A stretch of 64,000 nucleotides of DNA from assembly GCA_963519305.1 (NCBI GenBank), contig CAUQMS010000012.1:1-64000 (forward strand), written 5' to 3'. Both the position numbers and the translations under genes were made by a program. Source of the stretch: Ewingella sp963519305 (GTDB lineage: Bacteria > Pseudomonadota > Gammaproteobacteria > Enterobacterales > Enterobacteriaceae). This document shows positions 51,226 through 62,861 of the stretch, one piece after another. A model generated the notes under the pieces. The model was given only the letters and a program-made list of their open reading frames with translations. It did not search any database and was not told where the DNA came from. Numbering within the stretch: position 1 is the stretch's first letter; the number at the start of each line of letters is the position of its first letter.

Positions 51226-52147
51226 TACCGCTATCGCACGCTTTCTGGCCGACAGTCCGGCTGCGGATGCCTCACTAACTCTCGCGCAATTGCGCGAGTT
51301 AACCGACTCTTCACTTATCTGGCAGCAGGGCGAGCCGGTGTCACACGGATATGATCAGGCCTTTACGCTGCCCGCAGCGGACGGTTACCCGATCCCCGTC
51401 CGGGTCTATATTCCCGCCGGTCTGGAGAATTGCACTCAGCGCCCGGCGATGGTGTTTGCCCACGGTGGCGGCTGGTGCCTGGGATCGCCCGAAGCCTGGG
51501 AAACGCCATGCCGCAAACTGGCCGAAGCCACGGGCTGCGTGATGTTCTCCGTGGGCTACCGTCTGGCGCCGGAGCATAAATTTCCGTTGCCGCTGGAAGA
51601 TGTATACAGCGCACTGTGTGGCATCACGCAGCAGGCAGACCAACTGGGGCTGGACCCGCAACGCATCAGCGTCGGCGGTGACAGTGCCGGAGGCAATCTG
51701 GCGGCGGCGGTCTGCCTGCTGGCAAGAGACCGCGCGGGTCCGATGATAGCTCATCAGCTTTTACTCTATCCGGCGCTGGATGTGACGCTGGATACTCCGT
51801 CGAGCCATACGTACGGTCAGGGTTTCGGGCTGACCCGCGAGGTGATGCACTTTTGCTGGCAGAGCTATTTGCGTGACGACGCCGATGCGACGAACCCGTA
51901 TGCGTCACCGGCAGCGGCGGTTTCACTGGCCGGTTTACCCCCGGCGACGATACTGGTGTGTGAGTATGATCCGCTGCGTGATGAAGGAGTGCATTATGCT
52001 CAAAGGCTGGAGGAGCGGGGGGTGGAAGTGCGTTTCGCGCAGCTTCACGGGATGATCCACGGCTGTATGCATATGACCGGTATCACCCATGCGGCGGAAG
52101 GACTGTTTGCGCAGTGCCAGTTGACCCGGCAACCCGGCCAGGTATGA
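51215..52147 (+). CDS. Alpha/beta hydrolase, hormone-sensitive-lipase-type esterase
   Basis: A 310-residue esterase. The family motif HGGGWCLGS forms the oxyanion hole, GGDSAGGN holds the nucleophilic Ser, YDPLRDEG the Asp and HGMIHGCMHM the His. It should hydrolyse short-chain esters or lactones. It starts with a GTG inside the preceding hydrolase gene, so translation is coupled. The cluster of an epimerase, an epoxide-hydrolase-like enzyme and this esterase has no transporter gene. Confidence 0.88.
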   Translation: MPLDTAIARFLADSPAADASLTLAQLRELTDSSLIWQQGEPVSHGYDQAFTLPAADGYPIPVRVYIPAGLENCTQRPAMVFAHGGGWCLGSPEAWETPCRKLAEATGCVMFSVGYRLAPEHKFPLPLEDVYSALCGITQQADQLGLDPQRISVGGDSAGGNLAAAVCLLARDRAGPMIAHQLLLYPALDVTLDTPSSHTYGQGFGLTREVMHFCWQSYLRDDADATNPYASPAAAVSLAGLPPATILVCEYDPLRDEGVHYAQRLEERGVEVRFAQLHGMIHGCMHMTGITHAAEGLFAQCQLTRQPGQV

Positions 52148-52232
52148 CCCATCTCCCGCTGGCGGATTTTATGGCCAGTCAAGGTGACTCCCGTTGTCCT
52201 CGTACCGCCTGCCTGGTTTGAGAGTGAAACGT

Positions 52233-53126
52233 TCATTGCTGGTGGCGCAGTGCGTCCACCAGCAATGAGAACGCCGTTGTATGCTGTTTACGGCTTGGAT
52301 AATAAAGATAATAGCCGGGAAAAGCGGGACACCAGTCCTGTAACACGCTGACAAGGTTACCCTGTTGAATGTCGTCGGCCACCGAATCTTCGGGCACAAA
52401 TAACAGCCCCAGACCGTTCCTGGCGGCGTCAATTCTCTGGCGCAGGCTGTTGAAGATCAGCTGTCCTTCAACGCGTACGTTGATCTCCCGCCCCTCTTTC
52501 TCGAATTCCCACGCATACAAGCCACCGAGCGTGGGCAGGCGCATATTGATACAGCGGTGGTTTTGCAGATCGGAAGGGGTTTGCGGCACCCCGTATTGGG
52601 CAAAATACTCCGGCGTAGCGACCACCGCCATGCGCATTTCAGGGCCGATTCGTGCCGCCACCATATCTTTAGCCAGCTGCTCTCCCAGACGAATTCCGGC
52701 GTCAAAACGGCCGCTGACAATGTCGGTCAGGGCGTTATCGACAGAGATTTCAACGTTGATATCCGGGTACTTTTCAAGGAAAGGTTTCAGCTTGGGCCAG
52801 AGTACCGAATCAACGGCGTGCTCTGGCACATTGATACGAATATTGCCCACCGGGCGGTCGCGCAGTTCACTGAGTGCTTCGAGTTCGGCTTCCAGTTCTG
52901 CCAGACGCGGACCCAGCGTGTTGACCAGTTTCTCACCGGTTTCAGTGGTCGAGACGCTGCGGGTGGTGCGGGTCAGCAGACGCAGTTCCAGCCGCTCTTC
53001 CAGCCCGCGGATCGCGTGACTGAGCGCCGATTGCGAAACACCCAGCTTTGCAGCGGCGCGGGTAAAGCTTCGCTCCTTTGCGACGGCGAGGAAAAAAATC
53101 AGATCGTTTATATTTTCTCTTAACAT
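52233..53126 (-). CDS. LysR-family transcriptional regulator
   Basis: A 297-residue LysR regulator of the large AaeR/DmlR-like branch, with winged helix (DLIFFLAVAKERSFTRAAAK, GVSQSALSHAIRGLEERL) and a periplasmic-binding-protein-like effector domain (IRINVPEHAVDSVLWPKLKP, GRFDAGIRLGEQLAKDMVA, PEDSVADDIQQGNLV). It is divergent from the cupin gene; regulators of this branch are commonly found beside such small enzymes. A T-N11-A dyad lies between them. The effector is unknown. Confidence 0.88.
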   Translation of the reverse strand: MLRENINDLIFFLAVAKERSFTRAAAKLGVSQSALSHAIRGLEERLELRLLTRTTRSVSTTETGEKLVNTLGPRLAELEAELEALSELRDRPVGNIRINVPEHAVDSVLWPKLKPFLEKYPDINVEISVDNALTDIVSGRFDAGIRLGEQLAKDMVAARIGPEMRMAVVATPEYFAQYGVPQTPSDLQNHRCINMRLPTLGGLYAWEFEKEGREINVRVEGQLIFNSLRQRIDAARNGLGLLFVPEDSVADDIQQGNLVSVLQDWCPAFPGYYLYYPSRKQHTTAFSLLVDALRHQQ

Positions 53127-53212
53127 TCCGTCCCCCGGACGATGCAGTCAAACCTGCTCCGAATTCTAGCGCTATTCTCCAGAGGAACCGAGGGAGATTT
53201 CCCGCACTATTG

Positions 53213-53227
53213 ATGAGTACAGCTCAT
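53213..53227. promoter_or_regulatory. LysR-type dyad between the LysR and cupin genes
   Basis: ATGAG-TACAG-CTCAT is a perfect 5-bp inverted repeat and contains T-N11-A, the LysR box. It lies 86 bp from the LysR start and 84 bp from the cupin start, a normal position for divergent control. Confidence 0.6.
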
Positions 53228-53310
53228 AGGTCCTAGCGGGTTTTACCCTATGGTTATGTGTCACAAATCGGGGTAATTTACCTCTATCGCAGGTTAACTC
53301 TGAGGAAAAC

Positions 53311-53706
53311 ATGAAAATTATTCACAGCGGTACCCAACCTTCCAAAGCCGGTCCGGCAGAGTATTTCACCGGCACCGTCCGCATTGACTCGCCGTTCAGC
53401 GGCACGGAACCGGCCCGCGTAGGCGGAGCTATCGTGACTTTTGAGCCGGGTGCCCGAACTGCATGGCACACCCATCCTCTGGGGCAGACGCTGATCGTGA
53501 CGCAGGGGCGTGGCTGGATACAAAAAGAGGGCGGGGCCATTGAAGAGATCAATCAGGGCGATATCGTCTGGATCCCTGAAGGGGTGAAGCACTGGCACGG
53601 TGCGACGTCCCAAACCGCCATGACGCACATTGCGATTAATGAATCACTGAACGGCAGCCCGGTGACATGGCTTGAACACGTTACCGACGCGCAATATCAG
53701 AAATAA
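53311..53706 (+). CDS. Cupin protein, (R)-mandelonitrile-lyase-like
   Basis: A 131-residue single-domain cupin. Cupin motif 1 is visible as AWHTHPLGQTLIVTQGRGW (metal-binding His-x-His and Gln) and motif 2 as PEGVKHWHGA. Sequence and length resemble the metal-dependent bacterial cupins with hydroxynitrile lyase activity and the related carboxymuconolactone-decarboxylase-associated cupins; the physiological reaction is unknown. TGAGGAAAAC precedes the ATG. It is likely regulated by the divergent LysR gene and is followed by a strong terminator. Confidence 0.83.
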   Translation: MKIIHSGTQPSKAGPAEYFTGTVRIDSPFSGTEPARVGGAIVTFEPGARTAWHTHPLGQTLIVTQGRGWIQKEGGAIEEINQGDIVWIPEGVKHWHGATSQTAMTHIAINESLNGSPVTWLEHVTDAQYQK

Positions 53707-53726
53707 CCTCAATAACTGTTCTCATC

Positions 53727-53771
53727 GAGGTAAGTGATAGCCATTGTGCTTATCACTTACCTCATTTTTTT
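53727..53771 (+). terminator. Intrinsic terminator after the cupin gene
   Basis: A perfect 13-bp stem, GAGGTAAGTGATA (53727-53739) with TATCACTTACCTC (53751-53763), is followed by ATTTTTTT. Confidence 0.9.
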
Positions 53772-54205
53772 GATGAAATCTCATTATCAGCATTATTATC
53801 CCTGCCTTTATGCCTGCCATTCTATTGCGCTAGCCGCATTACCGATTAAAAGCAAAGAGTAAAAAACGTAGATACATCACAAATTGAATGTAAAAAAATT
53901 AAAGAGTAATCATTTCCACCCTTATTATACTGTATTGGCTGATCTTATTCTAATATGACTATAGATATTAATATTCTGTAGTGGAAATTGGCGGGAATTT
54001 AGCTATAACTTTCTAGTGCCAGTGAATCGCTCATCGCGTTAGAAACTCAATAATATAATCAGATATTTATTTATTTCTTTCGCCTTGGATGAGGATTTTC
54101 TTAGACTTGCAAATTCTTTCTCCCCTTTGAGTTGGGAGCGCTATCTTACGACTTTAAAAATTAAACCTCATGGAAACAATATCTTTAATATAGGGTGAAT
54201 ACATT
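53772..54205. other. AT-rich leader region of the autotransporter gene
   Basis: About 430 bp, markedly more AT-rich than the flanking genes, with no open frame I can support. It includes a -10-like TATACT at 53926-53931 and many A/T runs, as expected for an H-NS-silenced surface-protein promoter. The Shine-Dalgarno candidate AGGGTG precedes the start at 54206. Confidence 0.5.
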
Positions 54206-57200
54206 ATGCTATGCGTACAAGGCGACATAAGTACACAGACCTGCAAGCGTGAACTGAAGGACTATCCTTTAAATAAACTCTATATTGCCTTAAAAATAAT
54301 CCTACTTTCCTCTTCCATGGGAATGCCTGCCGCTTTTGCTGTGGATCTCCCCTCTACAGCGGCGGGCTGCCTCGACGGCGTGACCGAATGTAAAGTCACC
54401 AGCGCGCAGGGTACTGACTTTACCGTCACCAGTAATATCACCTCAACCACCAACGGGGTGTCGACTGATTCTACGGTCGTGAACAGCACTTTTACCGTAA
54501 ATTCTGGCGTGTCTGTTATCGCGGGCACTGGCTCGGCAGGCTTCGGGATATCGGGTGGTAGCGGGAATACCCTGACCAATAATGGCACCATTCAGGGTGG
54601 GTATGGGGTTAACTTTTCCAATGTTCTTAATGCGACGCTGGTTAATAACGGAACCATCAGCAGCAACGGAACGTTCAACGCGCTGGGAGGGTTTGGGACA
54701 GGCTTTACGCTGACCAATAATGAAGGAGCCACGCTGACGGCCTCACATACCGTTGTTGCGGGAAGTGCATCAGGAGGTGGTGCAACCATTAATAATGCCG
54801 GTGCCATTACGCCCGCTGATGGAACCAGTGGGGTGGCGATCCAATTATTTGGCGATAATAATACGATTAATCTTAACACCGGTTCGGCTATTACCGGGGG
54901 TATGCAATTAGCTACTGACCAGACCAACAATGTACTGAATTTATTGGGGGGGAGTCAGGCCGTTGGTGTTTTCAGTAATGATGTGAATAGTAATTCCATT
55001 AATTTTCTTAATATAAATGCAGTGGGTAAAGAGTGGGATATTACCGGGACATTGCCGGTCTCCAATGCCATTACTCTTAGCAATGGCAACGTGGTGGTGA
55101 CGGGAAGCCTGAGTAATACCGGTACAGGCAGTACCACACTGGATGCCGGGACGTCATTGCAGATTGGTAATGGTGGCACTACCGGGGTGGTAAACGATAA
55201 TATTATTAATAATTCCGTCCTGATTTTTAACCGCAGCGATGAAACGACTTTTACCGACAATATTAGCGGCACCGGCATTGTGATGCAGGCGGGGACCGGT
55301 ATGACTAATTTGGCGGGCAGCGGCACCTGGAGCGGTGGCACCCAGGTCACTGCCGGTACGTTAAACGGCGTTTCTGCCAGTGATGCGCTGGGCAGTGGCC
55401 CGGTCAGTGTGACCAGCGGCGCCATTTTGCAGTTGGGCGATACGTCCACTTTTACGGATTACAACTTCTCGGGCAATGCGCTAACGCTGGATGCTTCCAC
55501 GCTGCTTATGAAAGGCACGCAGACCACGGCGCTCGGCGGGGACGTGACCTATCATTTTGACGCGCTGACTGCACCGATTTCTCTGTCGAACTCGACGTTA
55601 GAGTTTGACCAGACCGCCGGTGCCAGTGTGCATTTTGCTGGCGACATCGACGCCACCAACACCAGTTCCCTGAACTATGTCGCTGACAACGGCAACCATG
55701 CGCTGTCGATGGACGGCAACCTGACGGGCTCTGGCACCTTCGGTATTTATATGACGGAGAATACGCCCGGCTCGCTGAACTTGTCGTTTAACGGCGCGGC
55801 AAACAACTATACCGGCACCGTGGGGATGAGCGGTGATGCCTACAGCGTGGATGTTAACACCCTGCTCGGGCAGGCGGCGTGGTCGATCACCGGGGCACAG
55901 ACGCTGAATTTTAATGGCAATAACAAACATATTGCCACAGCCCTCAGTACCGATGCGGGCAGTACCGTGAATATCACGGATGCCGACACCACGCTGCAAA
56001 TCGGTACCGGGACGGTCAATGGTGTGATTGGCGGCGACGGCAGCCTGGTGAAAACCAGCACCGGTATTTTGTCGCTCAATGGCGTGAATACTTATACAGG
56101 TAGCACCACGCTGGAGGGGGGAATGGTCAACCTCGGCGTGGCTAACGCCATTGCTACCAGCAGCTCCGTCACGCTCAACAGCAATACCACGCTGGCACTG
56201 AAGAATCTCGACCAGCTGTTGCAGGATCTCAGTGGTGCGGGCACGGTCACGCTCGGCTCAGGAACCCTCACAGCACAGAGTAACACCGACACCACCTACA
56301 GCGGCGAAGTGAGCGGTACCGGTGGCCTGACCAAAACGGGCACCGGCGTGCTGACGCTCTCCGGCACCGGTAATTCCGTGGGCGCAACGGACGTCAGTGC
56401 CGGGACCTAACATCTGGCGCAAAATGGCATATTTAACACCACCACCTTGAACGTGGACAGCGGCGCGACTGCCAGACTGGATGCCAACGCGCAGGCTGGC
56501 GCCAGCGGCAGTGCGGTGATCGACGGCACGCTGGATGTCACCTTAGGCGGTACGACGCCGCTGCTGGCTGCCGCTGACGCTACCCTCAACACCACCAGTT
56601 CGGTGCTGAATATTGCTGGCTACAGTAGCGGCCCGGTGGCGAAAGCCAGCGATCTTGACGGCACGCGTACGGTGATTATCCATACCACTAATGGCATCAC
56701 CGGTGATTTCAGCGCTGTGCAGGGCGTCGGTGCCGGGGGGGCGAATTACATCGTTAATGACGCGAAAAAATCCACCGACGGTAACGACTACAGCGTAGGC
56801 AGTTCACTGGCGTGGAACGCCACTGCGCCACTCTCTTCCGGCACTTTTATCCTGGGCAACGCCGTTGACGCATTTAATGTTGACGTGGTATTGGCCGATC
56901 AGGCCGCCAACGGCCTGGCGTGGGATGGTCAATCCCTGACGAAACTGGGAGCAGGCGCACTGACCCTGTCGTCGGCCAATACCTACACTGGCGCGACGCG
57001 TATTTTGGCGGGCACGTTACAAGCCGGTATTGTGAATGCTTTTGCTGACAGTACGTCGGTGATCGTCGGGCCGGGTGCCACTTTTGACCTGAACAATTTT
57101 AATCAGCAGGTGCAGAACATCAGCGCTGACGGTGATATCTCCCTCGGCAGTGCCACGCTGACGATTGAGGACAGCGTGAACGGCGGCCTGAACGGGGTCA

Positions 57201-60200
57201 TCAGCGGCACAGGCGGTTTAGTGAAAGAGGGCGCGGGAACGCTGACGCTCAGCGGTAACAGCACTTATACCGGCGGAACTCAACTGAATGGCGGGCAAAT
57301 ATCGGTAGTGACCGATGCCGCACTCGGTGCCGTGACCAGCGGCGTAACCATGATAACAACGCCATTTTGCAGGTGGGCACTGCCGAATTTGCCCATAACA
57401 TTACGCTGGGCAGCGGCGGCGGAACGGTGATTGGCACGGCTGGCATGAACGCCAGCGGAAAGATTGACGGCAGCGGACACTTGACGACGCAGGGGATCAT
57501 TGATTTAACCAGCGATAACACCTACAGCGGCGGTACCACCATTAATGCCCATTCCACGCTGTCACTGGGGCGCGATACCACGGCGGGCAGTGTGCAGGGC
57601 GACATTATTGATAATGGCGTGCTGGCGTTTAGCCGCCGCAATGATATGACTCTTGACGGCATCATCAGCGGCAACGGCCGGGTGGATGCGCTGGGCATCG
57701 GCACGACGACGTTAACCGGTGTCAACAGTTATACCGGCGGCACTAATGTGGGGTTGGGCACCCTGCATCTGACTGGCAGCGGCACGCTCGGCAGCGGGGC
57801 CGTCGCCATTTCCACACCGGGGACCTTGCACATTGATGCGCCTGCTGGCGGCAGCTACACCTTTAACAATGCGCTGTCCGGTAACGGCACTTTACAAGCC
57901 AACCTCGCGGCCACGACCGACACCTTTGCGCTCGGCGCGGCGGCGGGCAATGCTTTTAGTGGCAAGGTTCAACTCGGGCAGGGGCAGTTCTCTCTTTCCG
58001 GGGATAACACCAACGCGCTGACTAACGCCACGCTGCAACTCGACACCGGCAACACCACTACGGTGGCGGCGGCCGATCAGAACATCGGCAATCTGACCCT
58101 TAACGGCGGCACCCTGGCGTGGAGTGGCCAGACCCCGCCGCAAACGCCAGCAGGCAAAGTGAACGTGACTGACCTGACGCTGACCAGCGGCACGGTGCAG
58201 GTGGATGTCCCGCAAACCAGCGGTATTCCTAACCCGGTACCCACGCCGGGGCTGAATCTGCTGGCTCAGGATGACGGCGATATCCAGACCCGGTTGGTCG
58301 CCGCCAGCGGCACCGTGACCGGCAATGCGGGCTCTCTGGCACTGGTGGACAGCGGCGGGCAGGCGGTAAATAACCCGCATATGCTGGCGATCACTGAAGG
58401 CGGCACGACGGTGGCGAACGGCAGCTATGATTTCCTGCTCTCCACTGGCAGCAATAACGACGGGTTGTATCTTGGCTATGGCCTGAAGGGACTGGATCTG
58501 CTGAGTGGCCAGACGTTACATCTGGCCCCGGACAGCGGTGCGGCCTCAAACAGCGCGGTGCTCAATGCTCAGCTGACCGGCAGCGGCAATCTGGACGTCA
58601 ACGGCAGCGCGTCCGCCGCGCAGACCCTCACTATTAACAACGTTAGCAACAGCTATACCGGTACGACCACGGTCAGCGGCGGTACGCTGGTGGTGGGCAG
58701 CGACAATGCGCTGGGGGCGACGTCAACCCTGATTCTGGCGGACTCTACCGGGATTGATCTCAACGGCAAAACCCAGACTATCGGCAGCCTGAGCGCCGCC
58801 GCCGGATCAACGCTGAACGTCAACGGTGGTAACCTGACCCTCAGCCAGGGCGGCCAGAGCGACGGCAGCCTGACAGGAGCAGGCACTCTGACGTTAAACG
58901 ACGGCACCACCACGATAAACGGAGCTAACGGCGGGCTGAGTGCAACGGTGATCCTCGCAAACACCGCGCAGGCGTTGCTCAGTGACGTGGCGGGGTTGGG
59001 TAGCGGCGCGGTGAACCTCAACGGGGCGGGGACGGCGCTGCAACTGAATGGCGTTTCCGGCACACTGGCGAATGCACTCAGCGGCAGCGGCGACACTCAC
59101 CTGCAGGGTAACGCGGCGGTGGCACTGTCTGGCAACAGCGCTGGCTTCGGCGGTCGCTTCACGCTGGACAGCGGCAGCACGCTGACGGCCAGCGTGGCGC
59201 AAAACCTCGGCACAGCGACAATCAACAACAGCGGCGCACTGGTGCTCAACAACGGGACTGACTGGACGTTCACTAACGTGGTAAACGGCAGCGGCACACT
59301 GGCGAAAACAGGCAGCGGTACTCTTTCCATCGCCAGCGCTAATGGCTTTACCCGTGGCACTACGGTTGGTGCGGGTACGCTCTCGCTGACTAACGCGCAG
59401 GGACTTGGCAGCGGCGCGGCGACGGTCACCGGGCCGGGCACGCTGGCGCTGAATCTCAGCAACAGCCAATTCAGCAACGCGGTGGATAACGCCGGTTTGC
59501 TGACCGTAAGCGGGGATGCAAACCAGCTCAGCGGGGCTATCAGCGGCAGCGGCACCAACCGGATCACCGCCACAAACCTGTCGCTGACCGGCGATAACAG
59601 CGGTTTCAGCGGGATGTGGGATCTGGTTTCTGGCAGTTCTGCTACCGTTTCGGCGGCACAAAACCTCGGCACCGGTAGCGCCGGGCTCAATGGCACGCTG
59701 AATGTGGCACCTGCCGGTGGTGACTTTGCCTTCAACAATGCGCTGACCGGGCAAGGCGTGCTGAATGTGGCGATGAACACCGCCGCGGACCGCTTCTCCT
59801 TCGGCGCCGGCAGTGGCAGTGCCTACGCCGGGCTGGTCAGCCTGGGACAGGGGACCTTTACGCTATCCGGCGCGCAAACTCAGGCGCTGACCAACGCCAC
59901 GCTGCAAATTCAGTCCGCCAGTCAGACGGTGGGCATTGGCACACAGAACGTCGGCAATGTGATCCTTAACGGTGGCAGCAGCACTTTTGATGTACTGACC
60001 CACAGCCTGATCCAAACCAACCAACTCGCGTTAAACGGTGGCGAAGTGCGGGTCAATGGCCTGAATACGTTGCCGGATCCTGCCAATGCGCAGGGTGAAC
60101 CCCTGTTGCAGCAGGATGACGCCATCGGTGATCCGCTGATCCTGTCACAGGGCAATACCGGCTCGTCGGCCAACATGACCCTGACGGATGGAGCAGGTAA

Positions 60201-62802
60201 CGCACTGGCACCGGTCACGGCAGACGTGACTCAACGGGGCAGAGTGGTGGGGATTGGTAGCTATGGCTACGGCCTGACTGGCAGTAACTTGCAGGGTCAG
60301 AACGGGTTGTTCCTCTATTCCGGCCTGCTCAAACTGGACCTCCTTGCGGGGCAACAGGTCGCGTTGATTCAGGATGCCAGCGCACCGCTCGGCGGCCACG
60401 AGATGCATGCGCTGATCACCGGCGCTGGGGGGCTGCTGGTGGATGTAGTGGATACCGTGACGCTTAATAATCCGCTTAACGATTATGCCGGGCAGACCAC
60501 GGTAAACAACGGTACGCTGCGCCTTGGGTTTAACCACACGTTGGGGAATACGTCGTCGCTGGATCTGCTGGGTACCAGCTAGGTGGATCTCAACGGCAAC
60601 ACCCAGAGCGTCGGCGCGCTCAACAGTGCCGCAGGCACGATCGTGAATCTGAACGGCGGTAATCTGACCATCACCGACAGCCAGCGTGCCGCCGGTGACA
60701 CCCGCGGCGGGACCGTCAGCGGGCGGCTGGTCGGCAGCGGTACGCTGGTGGTTGACCCAAGCGTGCTGACGGTGGACGGCGCAAACCCGGATCTTTCGGC
60801 CAGCACATTGGTGACCGGCGGTTCTGAAGTCCGCCTGAATAACGTTCAGGGGCTGGGCACCGGCAGCATTACGCTGGACGGTAGCAACGATTTGCTGACC
60901 TTCGATACCTTCAATGGTCAGACCGCCAGCGGAGCGCTGAACAACACCTTGCTCGGGGCAGGCTCTGTCCGGCTTGACAGCAGCGAAGCGATCACTCTGG
61001 CGGCGGATAACAGCACCTTCAGCGGTAACTTCACTATCGGCAGCGCTGCCACGCTGATCGCGACGGAGTCGCAAAACCTCGGCACGGCGACCGTCACTGA
61101 CAACGGCATGTTGCAGATTAATAACAGCACGGATATGACCCTCGCCAACAGCGTTTCCGGCAGCGGAGGGTTGGTGAAATCTGGCAGCGGTACGCTGACG
61201 GTCTTCCAGCCAGCCTATTCGGGTACCACTGCCGTCAACAGCGGTACGCTGATTGTGGGTGACGGCACGCAGTCCGGTGCCAGACTGGGCACTGAAGGTG
61301 CCGGTGTGGTGACCGTGGCGTCAGGGGCGACGCTTGGCGGCAACGGCACCATCAGCGGCGACGTCAATAACAGCGGTAAGTTGGCGTCACTCAACAGCCT
61401 TCCCGCCTACAGCTCGGCGGCGGCCAGCGTTCTCAATCTCAGCGGCAATCTGACCAACAGTGGATTGCTGCAACTGGCGGGGGCGTCCATTGGCAATACG
61501 TTGTCGGTCAGCGGCAACTATATCGGTGGCGGCGTGCTGGCGTTGCAAACGGTACTGGGCGGGGATAATTCGGCCACTGATAAACTGGTGGTGGCAGGAA
61601 ATACTGCTGGCACCACGCAGGTGACGGTGAAAAATGCGGGCGGTAGCGGCGCGCAGACTAACGCCGGGATCCAGGTGGTGGATGTCGGCGGGCAATCGGA
61701 CGGCGTATTCAACCTCAATGGCCGCGCGGTAGCAGGGGCGTATGAATATCATCTGGTGAAAAACAGCAGCAACGGCGACTGGTACCTGCAATCTCAGGGC
61801 AGCACGCCAACGCCGCCGGAACCCCCGGTTCCGCCAGTCCCGCCCACGCCGGGGACGAACTATCGCCCTGAGCCTGGCGCTTATCTGGCGAACCAGCGTG
61901 CGGCGCAAAATATGTTCCTGCAAACGCTCTACGATCGTTCCGGAGCCGCACGCAACCAAACGGATACCGACATGGCCAAAGGCTGGGTGCGTCTGGGCGG
62001 TGACTATACTAAACAGAAAAGCGACGGTGGTCTGTTTGATGAGAAAACCCACACCACGCTGGTTCAGCTGGGGAGCGATTTGTATCAGCTCGACGGTGCG
62101 AATGGTGACCAGGTCAACGCCGGTGTCATGGGCGGCTACGGTCACTCCACCAGTACGGTCAGCGTGCAAAACAGCGGCTATCAGGCCAAAGGGCAGGTTA
62201 ATGGTTACAGCGTGGGGGCGTACGGCACCTGGTATGCGCAGGCAGATCGCGTCAGCGGTGCGTATGTGGACAGCTGGATCCAGCACGCCTGGTACAAAAA
62301 CGATGTGAACGGCGACGACCTGCCGCAGGAGTCTTACAACAGTCAGGGCACCGATGTGTCATTTGAAACCGGCTATGGTTATGCGGTGAAACAATCTGAT
62401 GCAGTTCGCTGGATGGTGACTCCGCAGGCGCAGTTGATTTACAGCCACTATGCTACATCCGGCCACACCGAGCAGAACGGCACCGATGTCAGTGCCAACG
62501 GTGATGACGGTATCAGAACGCGTGTGGGTGTGCGTCTGACGCGCCAAAACACGCAGGTGCAAAACAGTGCGCAACCGTTTGTGGAAGTGAACTGGTACAA
62601 CGGCAAACCGGCGTCAGACAGCGTGGACTTCAATCAAGTACGCTTTGAAAACGCCACTTCGGCCAACCGTTATGAAGTCAAAACGGGTGTGACGGGGAAT
62701 ATCAGCCAAAACTGGCAAACCTGGGGACAGGTCAGCAGCACCTGGGGCGACAACAGCTATCAGGGGTATCAGGGGATGGTGGGCGTGAAATACCAGTGGT
62801 AA
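54206..62802 (+). pseudogene. Giant autotransporter adhesin, broken by two stops and one frameshift
   Basis: The full frame would encode about 2865 residues. A signal sequence with an extended N-region ends near MPAAFA|VDLP. The passenger is made of many PATR-type beta-helix repeats (GSGTLTKTG-, NTYTGGT-, GTLxxG-like). After a proline linker (PPEPPVPPVPPTPG, ~61810) comes the outer-membrane barrel (GWVRLGGDYTKQKSDGG ... GYGHSTSTVS ... VGVKYQW, with the terminal aromatic residue). Lesions: TAA at 56408-56410, a one-base frameshift near 57345, and TAG at 60580-60582. Sequence on both sides of each stop continues the same repeat pattern, so each is a recent single change. As it stands, the barrel is not translated with the signal peptide. 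Confidence 0.85.
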
Positions 62803-62820
62803 GACGTGGCGAGTTGGGTG

Positions 62821-62854
62821 AAAAAAACCGGGAACTGACGTTTCCGGTTTTTTT
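62821..62854. terminator. Bidirectional terminator
   Basis: CCGGGAAC (62828-62835) pairs with GTTTCCGG (62840-62847) with one G-T pair and a TGAC loop, flanked by seven A and seven T. It ends the autotransporter gene and the converging aminopeptidase gene. Confidence 0.9.
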
Positions 62855-62861
62855 GTTTAGC

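Noticed and set aside
56408..60582. Programmed stop readthrough or recoding in the autotransporter.
   Set aside because: Three lesions of different type (TAA, frameshift, TAG) without slippery or readthrough context are better explained by decay.
54500..61300. Regular repeat pattern in the autotransporter as a possible CRISPR array.
   Set aside because: The repeats are degenerate at DNA level, in frame, and translate to PATR beta-helix repeats. No identical direct repeats with unique spacers were seen anywhere in the window.
54280..62633. Many long minus-strand open frames opposite the autotransporter (for example 58894-59754, 60145-61074, 61387-62286).
   Set aside because: The repeat-rich, GC-rich passenger codons lack stop complements on the other strand. 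The predicted peptides are low-complexity Pro/Val/Leu or Arg/Gln/His runs, with no ribosome sites and no domains.
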